Shown: in pieces, positions 17,892-28,527 of the stretch
How positions within the stretch are numbered: position 1 is the stretch's first letter
Layout of the letters: the number at the start of each line of letters is the position of its first letter
Source of the DNA: Cysteiniphilum halobium
GTDB taxonomy: Bacteria > Pseudomonadota > Gammaproteobacteria > Francisellales > Francisellaceae
NCBI RefSeq assembly: GCF_003574425.1
Contig: NZ_QLIU01000017.1
Coordinates: forward strand, 1-64,000
DNA: 64,000 bases
Reading direction: 5' to 3'
Program-made: the position numbers and the translations under genes
Notes under the pieces: model-generated
What the model was told of the DNA's origin: nothing
Seen by the model: only the letters and a program-made list of their open reading frames with translations
Databases searched by the model: none

Positions 17892-19931
17892 ATGTTTAAA
17901 TTATTTACACGTAGTGGGCAGATATTTTTTCATAACTGGCGCATGTTTAAGCAAGTGTTCAGGAATGTTCTCATTGCTTATTTTCTGATTATGGCGATCA
18001 GTTTTTGTGGTCTTGCCTATTATACTAGCAATGAATATGAACTATCTGCATGGAAAGCGCACTACATTGCTCGGATGACCTCAAAGTGGACAAATAATAT
18101 GTTGAATGTTTTAATCATTGATCATACTGGACATGAAGTCATTGCGCCCTATAAGCGCGCTAAGATTTTGACAGACCCTTACTTTACTCAACAGAGAGAT
18201 AATGTAAACCATAAACTGTATTGGGCATTTATGATGCCATTTTACAGTTTAACTGCGTTGTTTTTATGCTTTGCTTTTTTACTGGTCAGAAGAACCAAAG
18301 CAAAATACAGTGGAGAAGAGTTAGTCAGAGGGGCACGTGTTGAATCCCCAAAAGTCGTCAATAAAATATTGAAAACTGAAAATAGATTATCTTCTTTCAC
18401 CCTAGGGATACAACATTTAGTGTATGATTCAGAAGTCAAACACATCGTATTACATGGCACAACAGGTACAGGTAAAACGGTTATTATTAAAGATTTGTTG
18501 CGTCAGATTCGTCCACGCCATCATCGAGCAGTTATTTTAGATGATGGTGGTGCCTATGCTCAATCCTTTTATGACCCATCCAGAGGTGATATTATCTTAA
18601 ACCCATTTGATGCACGTTGCCCTAACTGGAATGCATGGGACGAGTGTGTTGAGTCAATTGATTTTGATAACTTTGCGGCAGCATTAATTCCTGAAGAAGC
18701 CGATAAAGATAAGTTTTGGGTGCAATCCGCCCGCAACTTATTATCAAGCTTAATGCAAGAGATGAAAAAACGAGGACAGATATCGTATGAATCGTTGTTG
18801 CAACATTGCCTGAATTTACGTTTAGAAGTCTTACAGGATGTGTTAAAAGGTACGCCCGCAGAGCAATTGGTCGATGGTGATATTGCCAAAACAGCATTGA
18901 CCATTCGCGCGATCATCACCAATCATGTGAAAGCATTACGCTTTCTGCCTCAAGATAAAGATCGATCGTCATTTTCATTCCGTGAATGGGTAATGAATGA
19001 GCATAAAAATGCCAAAGGTGCCTGTGTATTTGTGGTCATTCGTGATAAGGACATACAGGCAATACGTTCACTGATTTCATTATGGATTGGCTTATTGACC
19101 ACTCATGTTAAGTCACTGGAGCGATCACATCAACGTAGAATCTGGTTAATTCTTGATGAGTTGATGAAGCTTAATCGTTTAACATCATTACCTGATACCT
19201 TGGCGACAGGACGTAACTATGGGTTAAGCTGTGTACTCGGGATACAGAATAAAGCCCAACTCAGAGCAACCTATGGGCGTGATGAGGCACAAGCCATTTT
19301 TGATTTATTATCAACGCAAGTCTTTTTACGTTCACCCTCAGCAGAGATTGCCGATGAAATATCAAAAGAGTTAGGCGAGTGTGAGGTGATTGAACGTTTA
19401 GAGTCTAATTCCTATGGGGCTGAGTCGGTTCGTGATGGTATTTCCATTAACCCAAGCAGGCGAACTAAGCGTGTGGTCAGTTATACTGAAATTCAAAATA
19501 TGAATGATCTTGAAGTGTATATCAAATTACCTGCTAATGTACCGCGTGTTAAGATGAAATTATCGTTATCTAAAAAAGATGTCCATCGCAGTGACTGTTT
19601 TGTTGAGAGAAAAATCATTGCCAATACTGCCATTGAGGCGCAACTTAAAAAGACAGAAGCATATCATGATCAGGGGCTAAACTTTCATGCCGTTACCACG
19701 GAGGTTATGACGGTAGCGGGGAGTCATAAAGCAAATAACAATACAAATCCTAGCACAGCGCAGACAGAATCGAAAATTGACGATAGAAACAATAGCATGA
19801 CCGATGATGTGCTTATAAAAAATGATGATGAAAACAATGAGCACAGTGAAGAAATCATGCAAAAAAAACTCAATAAACATCATGTAGCTGTTAAAGCCAA
19901 TCGTTACAAGGTAAGTGAAAAAGAAATCTAG
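17892..19931 (+). CDS. traD: TraD, type IV coupling protein
   Basis: The hexameric inner-membrane ATPase that brings the TraI-DNA complex to the transfer channel. Two N-terminal membrane segments (about residues 25-45 and 110-135, counted from ATG 17892) precede the motor domain. Walker A is GTTGTGKT (189-196), Walker B is IWLILDEL, and the downstream LSCVLGIQNKAQLRATYG motif is typical of TraD/TrwB. The frame is open 26 codons upstream, but AAAGGAG at 17873-17879 and the membrane start favour ATG 17892. The C-terminal 110 residues are hydrophilic low complexity. traI follows after 223 T-rich bases. Confidence 0.92.
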   Translation: MFKLFTRSGQIFFHNWRMFKQVFRNVLIAYFLIMAISFCGLAYYTSNEYELSAWKAHYIARMTSKWTNNMLNVLIIDHTGHEVIAPYKRAKILTDPYFTQQRDNVNHKLYWAFMMPFYSLTALFLCFAFLLVRRTKAKYSGEELVRGARVESPKVVNKILKTENRLSSFTLGIQHLVYDSEVKHIVLHGTTGTGKTVIIKDLLRQIRPRHHRAVILDDGGAYAQSFYDPSRGDIILNPFDARCPNWNAWDECVESIDFDNFAAALIPEEADKDKFWVQSARNLLSSLMQEMKKRGQISYESLLQHCLNLRLEVLQDVLKGTPAEQLVDGDIAKTALTIRAIITNHVKALRFLPQDKDRSSFSFREWVMNEHKNAKGACVFVVIRDKDIQAIRSLISLWIGLLTTHVKSLERSHQRRIWLILDELMKLNRLTSLPDTLATGRNYGLSCVLGIQNKAQLRATYGRDEAQAIFDLLSTQVFLRSPSAEIADEISKELGECEVIERLESNSYGAESVRDGISINPSRRTKRVVSYTEIQNMNDLEVYIKLPANVPRVKMKLSLSKKDVHRSDCFVERKIIANTAIEAQLKKTEAYHDQGLNFHAVTTEVMTVAGSHKANNNTNPSTAQTESKIDDRNNSMTDDVLIKNDDENNEHSEEIMQKKLNKHHVAVKANRYKVSEKEI

Positions 19932-20154
19932 GGGGAAGCTATTGTTAATCTAAGCAATAGATTTCTTACACTTTTTTACGTTACTTTTGCGCCATATATA
20001 TTGTTTATTTTTTTTATTTTTTTTGATTTATTTAACAGCGGTTTACCTGTATTAGGCGTTTGTTTTTTCAAATTTTTCAACTTTTTTCACATTTGACACC
20101 ACTGTCAACCACCACAGATTTATTGATTTTATAAAGATTAATTAGGGGAAATTT

Positions 20155-23100
20155 ATGCTTAAAGCCAAAAAAATGAGTACATCAAGCATGGCTCAATCCA
20201 TGAATATTGCCAACTATTACAAAGAGGAAGAAAAACATCTTGATGTCAAAGATGTTGAGTTGATGACGAAAGAGCAAGCGCAAAGGCTCGGCATTGATGC
20301 ATCGAGTATTAAAAATGACTATGGCGATTATGTGATTGCTGAGAATAACAAAGATCGCAGCTTATCTGAATGGGGCGGGGCATTGGCTGAAAAAGCAGGG
20401 CTGTTAGGCAAAGAAGTCTCCTCAGAACAACTGGCGCAAGTGTTAGAGGGTCACTTAATGGGGCAAACCGTACAACGAGGTGCTGCTAAAGGGGGACAAG
20501 CCAATAGTGTTCGTTGTGCAGGGCATGATATTGTGTTTAGTGCGCCTAAGTCGGTATCAGCCATGGCACTGTTATTTGGTGATTATCGTTTAATGAAAGA
20601 ACATCAAGCTGCGGTTAAAGATGCCATGACTGAATTTGCGCGATTGGTTCCTGTTATTCGTATTCGCGATAAAGCCACAGGTGAGTTAATGCGTGTTAAA
20701 ACCGATCAAATACTTTATGCGATGGAAACGCACAAGGTCTCTCGCAATCTTGATCCCCAAATACATACCCATACGTTAGCTATTAATATGGCAATGGACG
20801 ATGAGGGAAAGTTAAGGGCGATTAATATTGATGATTTTTACGATAAAAAGCTCAATATTTATTTGGGTAAACTCTATCAAGCGAGTTTAAATAAGCGTGT
20901 TCGTTTATGTGGTTACAAAACACATGCCACAGGCAATGGTCAATTTAATATTTCAGACATTCCGCAAGCGTTCTTAGATAGTTTTTCAACGCGCAGGCAA
21001 GTGATTATTGAGAAAGCTTTTGCCCTTGGTATTACTGATGCCAATACGATTGATAAAATCGCGCAGTATACGCGCAAAAGTAAAGCGTATGTTGAAAAGT
21101 CTTATTTGCATGGTTTATGGCAAGATCGCAAAGCGGCATTTGATGGGGTGGGGTTGTATAAAGAGGTCTTGGCACGTTCTCAGGCGATGAATAAGGCAAA
21201 AGAAGTAAAAGAGGCAAAGGCTAATCAAAAGAATCAACAGACACAAGTAACAGCAACATCACAAGAAGACAAAAACAAACAACATGCTCATAGCAAGGTA
21301 TTGTCAGAGCAATCATTAGGTACTACTACTGATAAATCGCACCAAGCAAAAGACGATATGAGTCAAACAACAGGGGAGCGTCAAACAAATCAAAAAAATC
21401 AAACCGTTAAAAGTAATGCTGATTACCTCAGCATGACCAACCAAGGCGATGTTGCCACTGCGGTTGTTGAGCTAACGGTGTCACATATGGCACGTTTTCA
21501 AACAAGTATGCGTTATCAAGATATTTTAAATAAAGCTCTTGATGATTTTGCGATTGATCAGGCAATGACGGTTGCTGAATTGAAAACTGCTATTGATCAA
21601 AAGATACAATCAGGTGAGATTATCCCCTTAGACAAAGCCCATGAAACCTTAACCACTGAACAACAAAAGCAACAGGAGTTGTCTGTTCATGAGTTGCTTA
21701 GCAATCAGGTTAAGGGTGCCAAGGTTAATCTTGGGCTGGGAGCCATAAGTACCTTGCCGATTATGAAAGATAATGTGCAAGCGATTATGGGTGTTATGGC
21801 AAGCACCAAGCAAGCCAATATGATTCATATGCAAGGTTCGGCTAAAGAAGCAATTAATGCTTTAATTCATTGCGCCCAAGAGGAAAATAAACGTATCAAA
21901 GTATTGGCACCGAATCATTATCACGTTGCCGATTTAGCGAGAAATACCCAACAACCGATACGTAAAACCGAAAGTTTATTTGACTGGGTAAAGAACACCT
22001 TTTTGTTTAATAAAGATCATGAATATATTGAAACACTGGGCGGGTTTACTTATCGCCATGCTAACGATGCGAAAAGTAATCATAGTCAAAATAGCCAAAG
22101 TAACCGCTTGTCTCAGCGTGACATTATCGTGGTTGATCAAGCTGAAAAGCTATCGGTTGAAGATGCTAAGACGTTGTTAGAAATAACGCAAAAGGGCAAG
22201 GCTAAGATTATCTTTTTAAATAGAAATGGCGTGCAAAAAGCCAACGGCAATATTACGGAAACGTTAACCACTGGTGGAATTAAGCAATTTAACTGGCACT
22301 ATCAGGAAAAAAGCACCGTGTCTTTGAATATTCAGGCAGTTAATGAGGTCAATGAAGTTAATGAGGTTAAGTCACAGGGAAATCAATATGGAAATGATAC
22401 AAGCGGTAAAAATAGCAAAATCAGTAACAACATTAAAAACCTAGATCTTGATCAAGCGCGTATTCATAAAGTCGTCAATACCTATAACGGATTAACCGTA
22501 GCAGAGAAAGCTAACACGTTAATTGTCGCAGCAACTAAAAAAGAAGTCAGCGCATTAAATGACGTGGTGCGTGAATCTGTTAAAACACACCATCGATTGC
22601 AAGCTGACGATATATTGACGCTGAACATGGAAAAGCGTGTTTACCTAACCCCTGAACAGGCAAAGGTTGCAAAAAACTACGCGCACGTTGAACGGATTGA
22701 TTTTTTTGTCAAAGGGCAAGAGATGATGTCCTATCGTGTGACAGGAATTGATGCCCGCAACAATGAAGTGAAAACGGCTAAAATTCAACATCCGCTGATA
22801 GATTCGATTGAACAGTTTTTTAGTGGTGATAAAGCAAGTAAAGAAAGTAAAGAAACTAAAGAAAGCGCTTTTAATCCTTTAACTAATAGCAATCCCTTCT
22901 CCTTAATCACCACAACCCCTATGGAAATTATTAAGGGAGAAAAGTTAATGATTACGCAATCAAAAGCAGATCGTTTAAAAAAAGGGCACAGCTATGTTGT
23001 GCATGATTTTGATCGTTCAAATCAAGAGATCAGCTTAATTGATCGACAAGGTGAGGTGATCAAGGTTAAGCAAAGCGAGCTAGAGAAATCAACGCTACAA

Positions 23101-26100
23101 TATGATTATGCCCGCACATTAGACTATGTATCACATCATGAAGATAAGGCAATTATTGCCAGTTTTAAACAATATGCGTTAAGTAAAGAAGTTGCCAGTG
23201 AGTTAATGGCAAAAGCCACAGGCAGCGTTGAATTAATTACTGATGATCTGGAAAAAGCACGTAACCGCATACAGCAGGCTAAGGTGCAACCATCTGTGGT
23301 GACCGCGATTATTCAGGCACATTTAGATACGACCGTCAAACCGATAACGCAATACGTTAATGCAACAACAAATAAACAATTAATCCATGATTTAAGCCAA
23401 GCATTAAGCGCATTAAATATTGAAATGAGTAAGGATAACATCACCAAGTCGGTTGAACATGTCATTGCCGTTTTATCCGACAGGCAGGCAGCATTTGAGC
23501 ATACTGATTTAGTCAAAGATGCTGTAGCGCATTGTGTGAATGAGTATGAAGAAACGATTGATTTTGGTGATGTTCAGGAAGTATTAAATCAGAAATTCAG
23601 TGATGGTGAGATTATTGCATCAAAAGATACGCTCGTATGGACGACTAAAGAAGCCATTGCCCTTGAAAGATCAATTATTGCATCGTGTGAGAATGGCAAA
23701 AAGCAAGTGGCACCCTTAGCCAGTGTTGAGCAAACCCAACGTTATCTTGACAATCTCGGTGGTGAGATAACGCAAGGTAGATCACTAACCAAAGGGCAAA
23801 TTGCTGCGGTTAAATTGATTACTAATACACAAGATCGTTTTGTTGCCGTACAAGGTTATGCAGGGACTGGTAAATCAACGATGTTGCAACAGGCACAAAA
23901 TATTATTCAGCATGTTGACGAGATTGTGAATCATAATAGTAATACAGATAATGCAAAGGTTGATCATCCTAATGGTGAAAGTAAAGAAAATCAAAAAAGT
24001 AAAAATAACGCAGAAAATAATGAGAGTAATGAGAGCAATAAAAATAAAATCAATAAAGTTGAGTTTATTGGTCTGGCACCTACGCATGATGCGGTTAAGG
24101 CATTAAGTGATAAAAACATCACCTCGCAAACAGCGCAATCATTGATTTTTCAGCGGTCTAAGGATGTATTAAATGAACTTAAAGCCTTTGATGAAAAGCA
24201 CAATAGCACCACTGTGTTTACAAGTAATCATCAAAACAAACCTAAAAGCGAACTTGAAAACAAAGTATTTTTGCTTGATGAGTCATCGATGGTCTCTAAT
24301 AAAGACTTTGCTGACTTTATGCGGATTGTTGAAAAGCATAATGCACGTGCGGTTTTTATTGGTGACATTAAGCAGTTGGAATCTTTAGGTGCGGGTGCGC
24401 CTTTTAAATTACTGGTGTTATCTGACAAGATCGATGTGGCAGTGATGAATGAGGTGCAACGTCAACAAGACGGCAAGTATTTAAAAGCGGTTTATGCTGT
24501 TGCTAAGAAAAACCCTGAACTGGCATTACAGTTTTTAGATCAGCAACAATCACATGATGAAGTGAAATATCGCCCCAACACTGAATTTAAAACCCCCGAA
24601 CTTAAATTAAATATTGTGGAATCTGTACCACATAAAATCGATATAAGCCAACTCAACCCTAAAAACAAAGAGGAAATTAAAGTTGCTGAAGCAATTAATA
24701 TGCTTATTGATGGTGGGGATATAAAAGCACTGGGTGATGATAAGTTTGCCAATAAAGTAAAGTACGCTTATCAATCAATGAAAATTGAAAAAATGCGTGA
24801 GGATACAGCTAACGAGCTAGGCAATCGCACGGCTGAATGTCGCGCAAATACCTTAACTGTGCTTGATGCACATAGGGAGCGTGAATATATCACTGCAATG
24901 GTAAGGGAGCATGACAAAAAAAACGGTGTTATTGCCGAAGATGAAAAGCAAAATATGGTCATTGATCGCCTTAAAAATCTTAATATCGAAAGTGAAAAGA
25001 TGAAAGCCATTGCCAGCTATGCGGTTGGTATGGTTTTACAAAAAGGGCAAAGGAACTATTACAATATCAATAAAGTTGATCATGATAATAATTTGCTCGA
25101 ATTAAAAAACTTAAATACTGGCAAGATTACACACTTTGCCCCTGCGAAAGCCAATCATCGCTTTAATGGTTTGTTTGAAGTCAAACAAAATGAGGTTGCT
25201 GTCAATGAAAAGTTGATTATGACGAGAACCGATAAAGACAAGGGTATTTACGCTAAGGACAAGATGCGTGTTGAGTCAATTGACCAAGATAAAGGTTTTG
25301 TTACCTTAGTCAATGAGGAAAAAGACAATCAAAAGATTGTGTTAGATAAAAATAATCTGGCAACACTGCATTGGGATTATGCGCTGAATATAACGACAAT
25401 GGCATCACAAGGGAGTGATAAAAATTTAGTGGTTACTGCTCAAAAATCCACCTCTACTTTAGCTAATATGCGTTCACTTTATGTGACCATCACAAGAGGG
25501 GTGCGTCATATAAAAATGTTTACCGATGATCGTGAGGCTTTGTTAAAGCGTGTTAAAAATGACTTTAATAATAAAATTGCCATTCATGCCGTGACAGGTG
25601 AAGTCACTTTAACTGAGCATTTTGATCGCTATCAAAAGGAAAAAGCCGAGCAAAAACAGGATAGTTATGCTCAACATCAAGTAGCGACACTGCAAGAAAA
25701 GAATAATGATCAACAACAGGTTGGTGATTCATTGCAGGAGTATGACCGCTATACGCAAGCAACGCCAACTTATAATGCGTCTGATATGAAAGATTATGAT
25801 CAGTATATGGCAGAGTTAAAAGATGATTTTGATGTCTCTGCTTCAAAGTATTATACGGTTAAGCATAGCGAGGATAAAGCTAAAAGTGCTAAGAATGGTA
25901 CAATAAATACAGTAAATACAATAAAAAGTAAGCATAAAGCTGATAATCAAAATAATCAAAACGTCATCAATCAATATGAAAAAACAGGTAAGGTAAAAAA
26001 TAATAAGGCTAAAGCCAAAAATGACCATTCAAATAACTATGCCAATACTGTCTTTGCTGAAAAGGTGTATGACCCTAAATACTGTGACACACAAGGGCGT

Positions 26101-27468
26101 TTTGATATTCGCAAATATGGGGCTGAGGTCTCAGTAGAATTAAAAAAACGAACAGAAGATGTGGCAAGATGGCTGTTAGGTGAAGAAAACAAGGGGCGTT
26201 CTAATAATACAGTGCTTGCCTTTGGTCAAGATAGTGCTTCATTGAAAGTAACGTTAACAGGTAAATATCGTGGTTATTATAAAGATTGGTCAAACAATAA
26301 TGATCGTGGCGACCTAGTTTCATTAATCATGAGAGAGAAAGGATTAAACTACGCTGACGCTGTGGCTGAGGGGGCAAGAATGGTGGCTATGCCAGAAGCG
26401 TATGATATTAAGGAAACCAAAAACCATGAAGCGTTAAGCAAGGATATTTCTTATGATGAGCGCAAAAAACAATCGTTTGAACGTGCGGTTAAAGTTTGGA
26501 ATAAATCACACCCAGTTAAAGGCACCTTAGCAGAAAAATACTTAACACAGCATCGAGGCATTAAGGATTATCAAGGTGCCGATGTTAGATACAATGCCAG
26601 TGTTTATTCAAATGAAGTCACAGGTAAATATCAGCCCGCTTTAGTCGTTCAGTTCAAAAATGAAAAAGACGAGCTGACAGGAATTGAATCTATTTACCTT
26701 GAGCGTGGTACTGGCAAGAAAATGTCTCATCTTAAAGTGGGTAAAAGAAATTATGGCACGAAAAATGGCAGTGCTGTTTTGATTAGCAAAGGAAATGAGC
26801 AATCAAATAATATTAGCTTTTTAGCTGAGGGTGTTGTAACGGCTTTATCTATCAAGCAAGCTTTTAAAGACGTGCATATTTTAGCATCAGGTGGTAAAGA
26901 TAACTTTGCGAATATCAGCCCTGATACGCTCAAAGATAATATCCTTATCTGTGCTGATAATGATGGGAAAGCATTAATCAAAGACTCTGCCTTAGTGAAA
27001 GCCATACAGTTATTTGAAAAAGTAGGTAAACAGGTTAAGGTGGTATTTCCCAATATGATTGATAATAAAAAAACCGACTACAATGACACACTTAAAGATC
27101 AAGGTGTTCAGGCAATTTTTGATAAACTTAATCCTGTATATCAAGACTTATTAACGCATGATAAAAACATAAAATCATTGATTGATAAGATGGTATCGCA
27201 AGGTGATTTAAAACACCATGACATTGACAATGTGATTAAATATGTCAATAAATCACACGATATAGATATATCATCAATCAAGAAACATATTGATGTACTG
27301 CATAAAGATAACTTATCAATCAGTCAAAAAGAGATTGATTCAGTCGCACAATCAATGAAATCACAAGAAAATATCACGGAAAAATGGGAAAAATACAAGC
27401 AACAGGACGTTGATATTGTGCCTAATGTGACAAAAAAACAGATCATAAAGGATCAGTTGACTAAGTGA
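20155..27468 (+). CDS. traI: TraI, MOBF relaxase-helicase fused to a Toprim/primase-like domain
   Basis: Nicks the plasmid at oriT, stays bound to the 5' end and unwinds the strand. The relaxase has the tyrosine pair Y21-Y22, the VFSAPKSVS motif and the metal-binding histidines H193, H204 and H206, with the same spacing as F TraI. The middle carries an inactive-type helicase remnant with VDQAEKL, then the active RecD-like helicase with Walker A GYAGTGKST (about 1233-1241) and FLLDESSM. From about residue 1970 it continues where F TraI differs: a primase-like segment (YYKDWSNN..GDLVSLI) and a Toprim-like domain (FLAEGVVTALSIK near 2222, then ILICADNDG). At 2437 residues it is about 680 longer than F TraI. 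Low-complexity K/N linkers separate the domains. Confidence 0.93.
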   Translation: MLKAKKMSTSSMAQSMNIANYYKEEEKHLDVKDVELMTKEQAQRLGIDASSIKNDYGDYVIAENNKDRSLSEWGGALAEKAGLLGKEVSSEQLAQVLEGHLMGQTVQRGAAKGGQANSVRCAGHDIVFSAPKSVSAMALLFGDYRLMKEHQAAVKDAMTEFARLVPVIRIRDKATGELMRVKTDQILYAMETHKVSRNLDPQIHTHTLAINMAMDDEGKLRAINIDDFYDKKLNIYLGKLYQASLNKRVRLCGYKTHATGNGQFNISDIPQAFLDSFSTRRQVIIEKAFALGITDANTIDKIAQYTRKSKAYVEKSYLHGLWQDRKAAFDGVGLYKEVLARSQAMNKAKEVKEAKANQKNQQTQVTATSQEDKNKQHAHSKVLSEQSLGTTTDKSHQAKDDMSQTTGERQTNQKNQTVKSNADYLSMTNQGDVATAVVELTVSHMARFQTSMRYQDILNKALDDFAIDQAMTVAELKTAIDQKIQSGEIIPLDKAHETLTTEQQKQQELSVHELLSNQVKGAKVNLGLGAISTLPIMKDNVQAIMGVMASTKQANMIHMQGSAKEAINALIHCAQEENKRIKVLAPNHYHVADLARNTQQPIRKTESLFDWVKNTFLFNKDHEYIETLGGFTYRHANDAKSNHSQNSQSNRLSQRDIIVVDQAEKLSVEDAKTLLEITQKGKAKIIFLNRNGVQKANGNITETLTTGGIKQFNWHYQEKSTVSLNIQAVNEVNEVNEVKSQGNQYGNDTSGKNSKISNNIKNLDLDQARIHKVVNTYNGLTVAEKANTLIVAATKKEVSALNDVVRESVKTHHRLQADDILTLNMEKRVYLTPEQAKVAKNYAHVERIDFFVKGQEMMSYRVTGIDARNNEVKTAKIQHPLIDSIEQFFSGDKASKESKETKESAFNPLTNSNPFSLITTTPMEIIKGEKLMITQSKADRLKKGHSYVVHDFDRSNQEISLIDRQGEVIKVKQSELEKSTLQYDYARTLDYVSHHEDKAIIASFKQYALSKEVASELMAKATGSVELITDDLEKARNRIQQAKVQPSVVTAIIQAHLDTTVKPITQYVNATTNKQLIHDLSQALSALNIEMSKDNITKSVEHVIAVLSDRQAAFEHTDLVKDAVAHCVNEYEETIDFGDVQEVLNQKFSDGEIIASKDTLVWTTKEAIALERSIIASCENGKKQVAPLASVEQTQRYLDNLGGEITQGRSLTKGQIAAVKLITNTQDRFVAVQGYAGTGKSTMLQQAQNIIQHVDEIVNHNSNTDNAKVDHPNGESKENQKSKNNAENNESNESNKNKINKVEFIGLAPTHDAVKALSDKNITSQTAQSLIFQRSKDVLNELKAFDEKHNSTTVFTSNHQNKPKSELENKVFLLDESSMVSNKDFADFMRIVEKHNARAVFIGDIKQLESLGAGAPFKLLVLSDKIDVAVMNEVQRQQDGKYLKAVYAVAKKNPELALQFLDQQQSHDEVKYRPNTEFKTPELKLNIVESVPHKIDISQLNPKNKEEIKVAEAINMLIDGGDIKALGDDKFANKVKYAYQSMKIEKMREDTANELGNRTAECRANTLTVLDAHREREYITAMVREHDKKNGVIAEDEKQNMVIDRLKNLNIESEKMKAIASYAVGMVLQKGQRNYYNINKVDHDNNLLELKNLNTGKITHFAPAKANHRFNGLFEVKQNEVAVNEKLIMTRTDKDKGIYAKDKMRVESIDQDKGFVTLVNEEKDNQKIVLDKNNLATLHWDYALNITTMASQGSDKNLVVTAQKSTSTLANMRSLYVTITRGVRHIKMFTDDREALLKRVKNDFNNKIAIHAVTGEVTLTEHFDRYQKEKAEQKQDSYAQHQVATLQEKNNDQQQVGDSLQEYDRYTQATPTYNASDMKDYDQYMAELKDDFDVSASKYYTVKHSEDKAKSAKNGTINTVNTIKSKHKADNQNNQNVINQYEKTGKVKNNKAKAKNDHSNNYANTVFAEKVYDPKYCDTQGRFDIRKYGAEVSVELKKRTEDVARWLLGEENKGRSNNTVLAFGQDSASLKVTLTGKYRGYYKDWSNNNDRGDLVSLIMREKGLNYADAVAEGARMVAMPEAYDIKETKNHEALSKDISYDERKKQSFERAVKVWNKSHPVKGTLAEKYLTQHRGIKDYQGADVRYNASVYSNEVTGKYQPALVVQFKNEKDELTGIESIYLERGTGKKMSHLKVGKRNYGTKNGSAVLISKGNEQSNNISFLAEGVVTALSIKQAFKDVHILASGGKDNFANISPDTLKDNILICADNDGKALIKDSALVKAIQLFEKVGKQVKVVFPNMIDNKKTDYNDTLKDQGVQAIFDKLNPVYQDLLTHDKNIKSLIDKMVSQGDLKHHDIDNVIKYVNKSHDIDISSIKKHIDVLHKDNLSISQKEIDSVAQSMKSQENITEKWEKYKQQDVDIVPNVTKKQIIKDQLTK

Positions 27469-27534
27469 TTTATATCAAAAAAATTAGGGTAAATTGCACT
27501 AATTATAGAAGTTTAAACCCAACCTGACAGTTGC

Positions 27535-27930
27535 CTATTTTCCCTTTGCCCCTTTTAATTTTTCAACATCAATTTTACCACTTAAAAGGTCAGCGATATA
27601 CTCGTCTGATTCTCTCTTGTTTTCCTTCAGTTCAACACCATAGCCTTCATGTTTAGACAATTTAGCATTATAGGTAAAAGCAAACGCTTGTCTAATCAAA
27701 TGATGGCATTCAATCATTTTCTTGGCAGCATCCTGATAGACTGCTTGCCAGTTTTTCATTTCCTCTTCATCTGACGCATTAAGCTGTGCTTTTTTAACGG
27801 CATAACCTATATCAATCAAATCACGAATAAAGTAGGACTCGTTCGTTTCTCCATAAGCAACCATTAATTCACGGATATTTATTAGCTTTTTTTCATCAAT
27901 TCGTATTTCTTTGGGTATCATCTTAGGCAT
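27535..27930 (-). CDS. Small ribbon-helix-helix-like protein, possible relaxosome accessory protein
   Basis: A 131-residue protein starting MPKMIPKEIRID, where KEIRIDEKKL followed by a helix and SYFIRDLIDIGY resembles a CopG/Arc-type ribbon-helix-helix DNA-binding unit. The C-terminal two thirds are helical and charged. ATG 27930 overlaps the stop of the upstream gene by 8 bases, so the two are an operon. An in-frame upstream extension (to 27990) is low complexity and unlikely to be used. Lying between traI and a repeat-rich non-coding block, it may bind oriT, but the fold assignment is tentative. Confidence 0.6.
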   Translation of the reverse strand: MPKMIPKEIRIDEKKLINIRELMVAYGETNESYFIRDLIDIGYAVKKAQLNASDEEEMKNWQAVYQDAAKKMIECHHLIRQAFAFTYNAKLSKHEGYGVELKENKRESDEYIADLLSGKIDVEKLKGAKGK

Positions 27931-28315
27931 TATTTTCACCGTCTTTTTGTTCTGAAATCCCTTGTTTTTCATTTTTTTCATCTTTTTCATTCGCTAAAAC
28001 AGAACTTATTAGCTCTTTCATTGCCATTCTTACCGATTCAAATTCACTTTCAGGCGTTTCAAATTTAGATTTTCTAGCATCAAATAATATGCGATATAGC
28101 TGTCTTAAGTAGTGTCTATTTTCAAGTGCTAATGTCGCTGAAATTTCTGCCAATCTTTCTTGCCCTTTGTTTGCATTATTCATCACCGCATCAACACCTT
28201 GCTCAAGAAATAATCTATATGCATGTTGTTTTGTCGGTATTGATTTGCTTTCACTTGCGTAATCTTCAATTTTTTTTGCAAGTTCTTCAGGGAGTCTTAA
28301 AGTTATTCTGTGCAT
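27923..28315 (-). CDS. Ribbon-helix-helix DNA-binding protein, TraY/TrwA-like candidate
   Basis: A 130-residue protein whose N-terminus HRITLRLPEELAKKIEDYA is a clear ribbon-helix-helix strand and helix, followed by a second helix around residues 28-40 (QHAYRLFLEQG). The rest is helical, and the last 25 residues are a charged low-complexity tail. TrwA and TraY of MOBF plasmids have this domain, bind oriT, stimulate the relaxase and repress their own operons. Upstream lie ten copies of ATGTC/GACAT (28335-28527), a likely binding array. The first gene of a two-gene operon. The specific role is inferred. Confidence 0.72.
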   Translation of the reverse strand: MHRITLRLPEELAKKIEDYASESKSIPTKQHAYRLFLEQGVDAVMNNANKGQERLAEISATLALENRHYLRQLYRILFDARKSKFETPESEFESVRMAMKELISSVLANEKDEKNEKQGISEQKDGENNA

Positions 28316-28334
28316 TTTTCACCCTTTTTTGCGC

Positions 28335-28527
28335 ATGTCATTTGTCGTCTTTGTCATAGTATACAATGACATACGTATAATGTCTATGACATAATATGTA
28401 TGCTTAAACATATTTTAAAACTATGAATAGATGTCTTTATAATGTCTATACTGAAATAATAGACATTATTTGTCGTCTATTAAAAGCAGTCAAACGTATG
28501 TCTATATATTATGTCATTTGTATGTCA
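28335..28527 (+). repeat. Array of ATGTC/GACAT motifs, candidate oriT and operator
   Basis: Ten copies of ATGTC or its complement lie at about 28335, 28368, 28380, 28388, 28431, 28442, 28462, 28498, 28511 and 28522. Three form inverted repeats: ATGTC-TAT-GACAT (28380-28392), AATGTCTAT...ATAGACATT with a 9-base spacer (28441-28467) and GTCAT...ATGAC (28353-28370). Two are direct copies 11 bases apart (28511, 28522), one helical turn. TGTCTAT recurs and resembles the TGTCTATAG at the R388 nick site as I remember it. Confidence 0.6.

Noticed and set aside
28126-28359. Plus-strand frame opposite the RHH gene
   Set aside because: The RHH protein on the minus strand has a recognisable fold and ribosome-coupled neighbour; this frame has neither.
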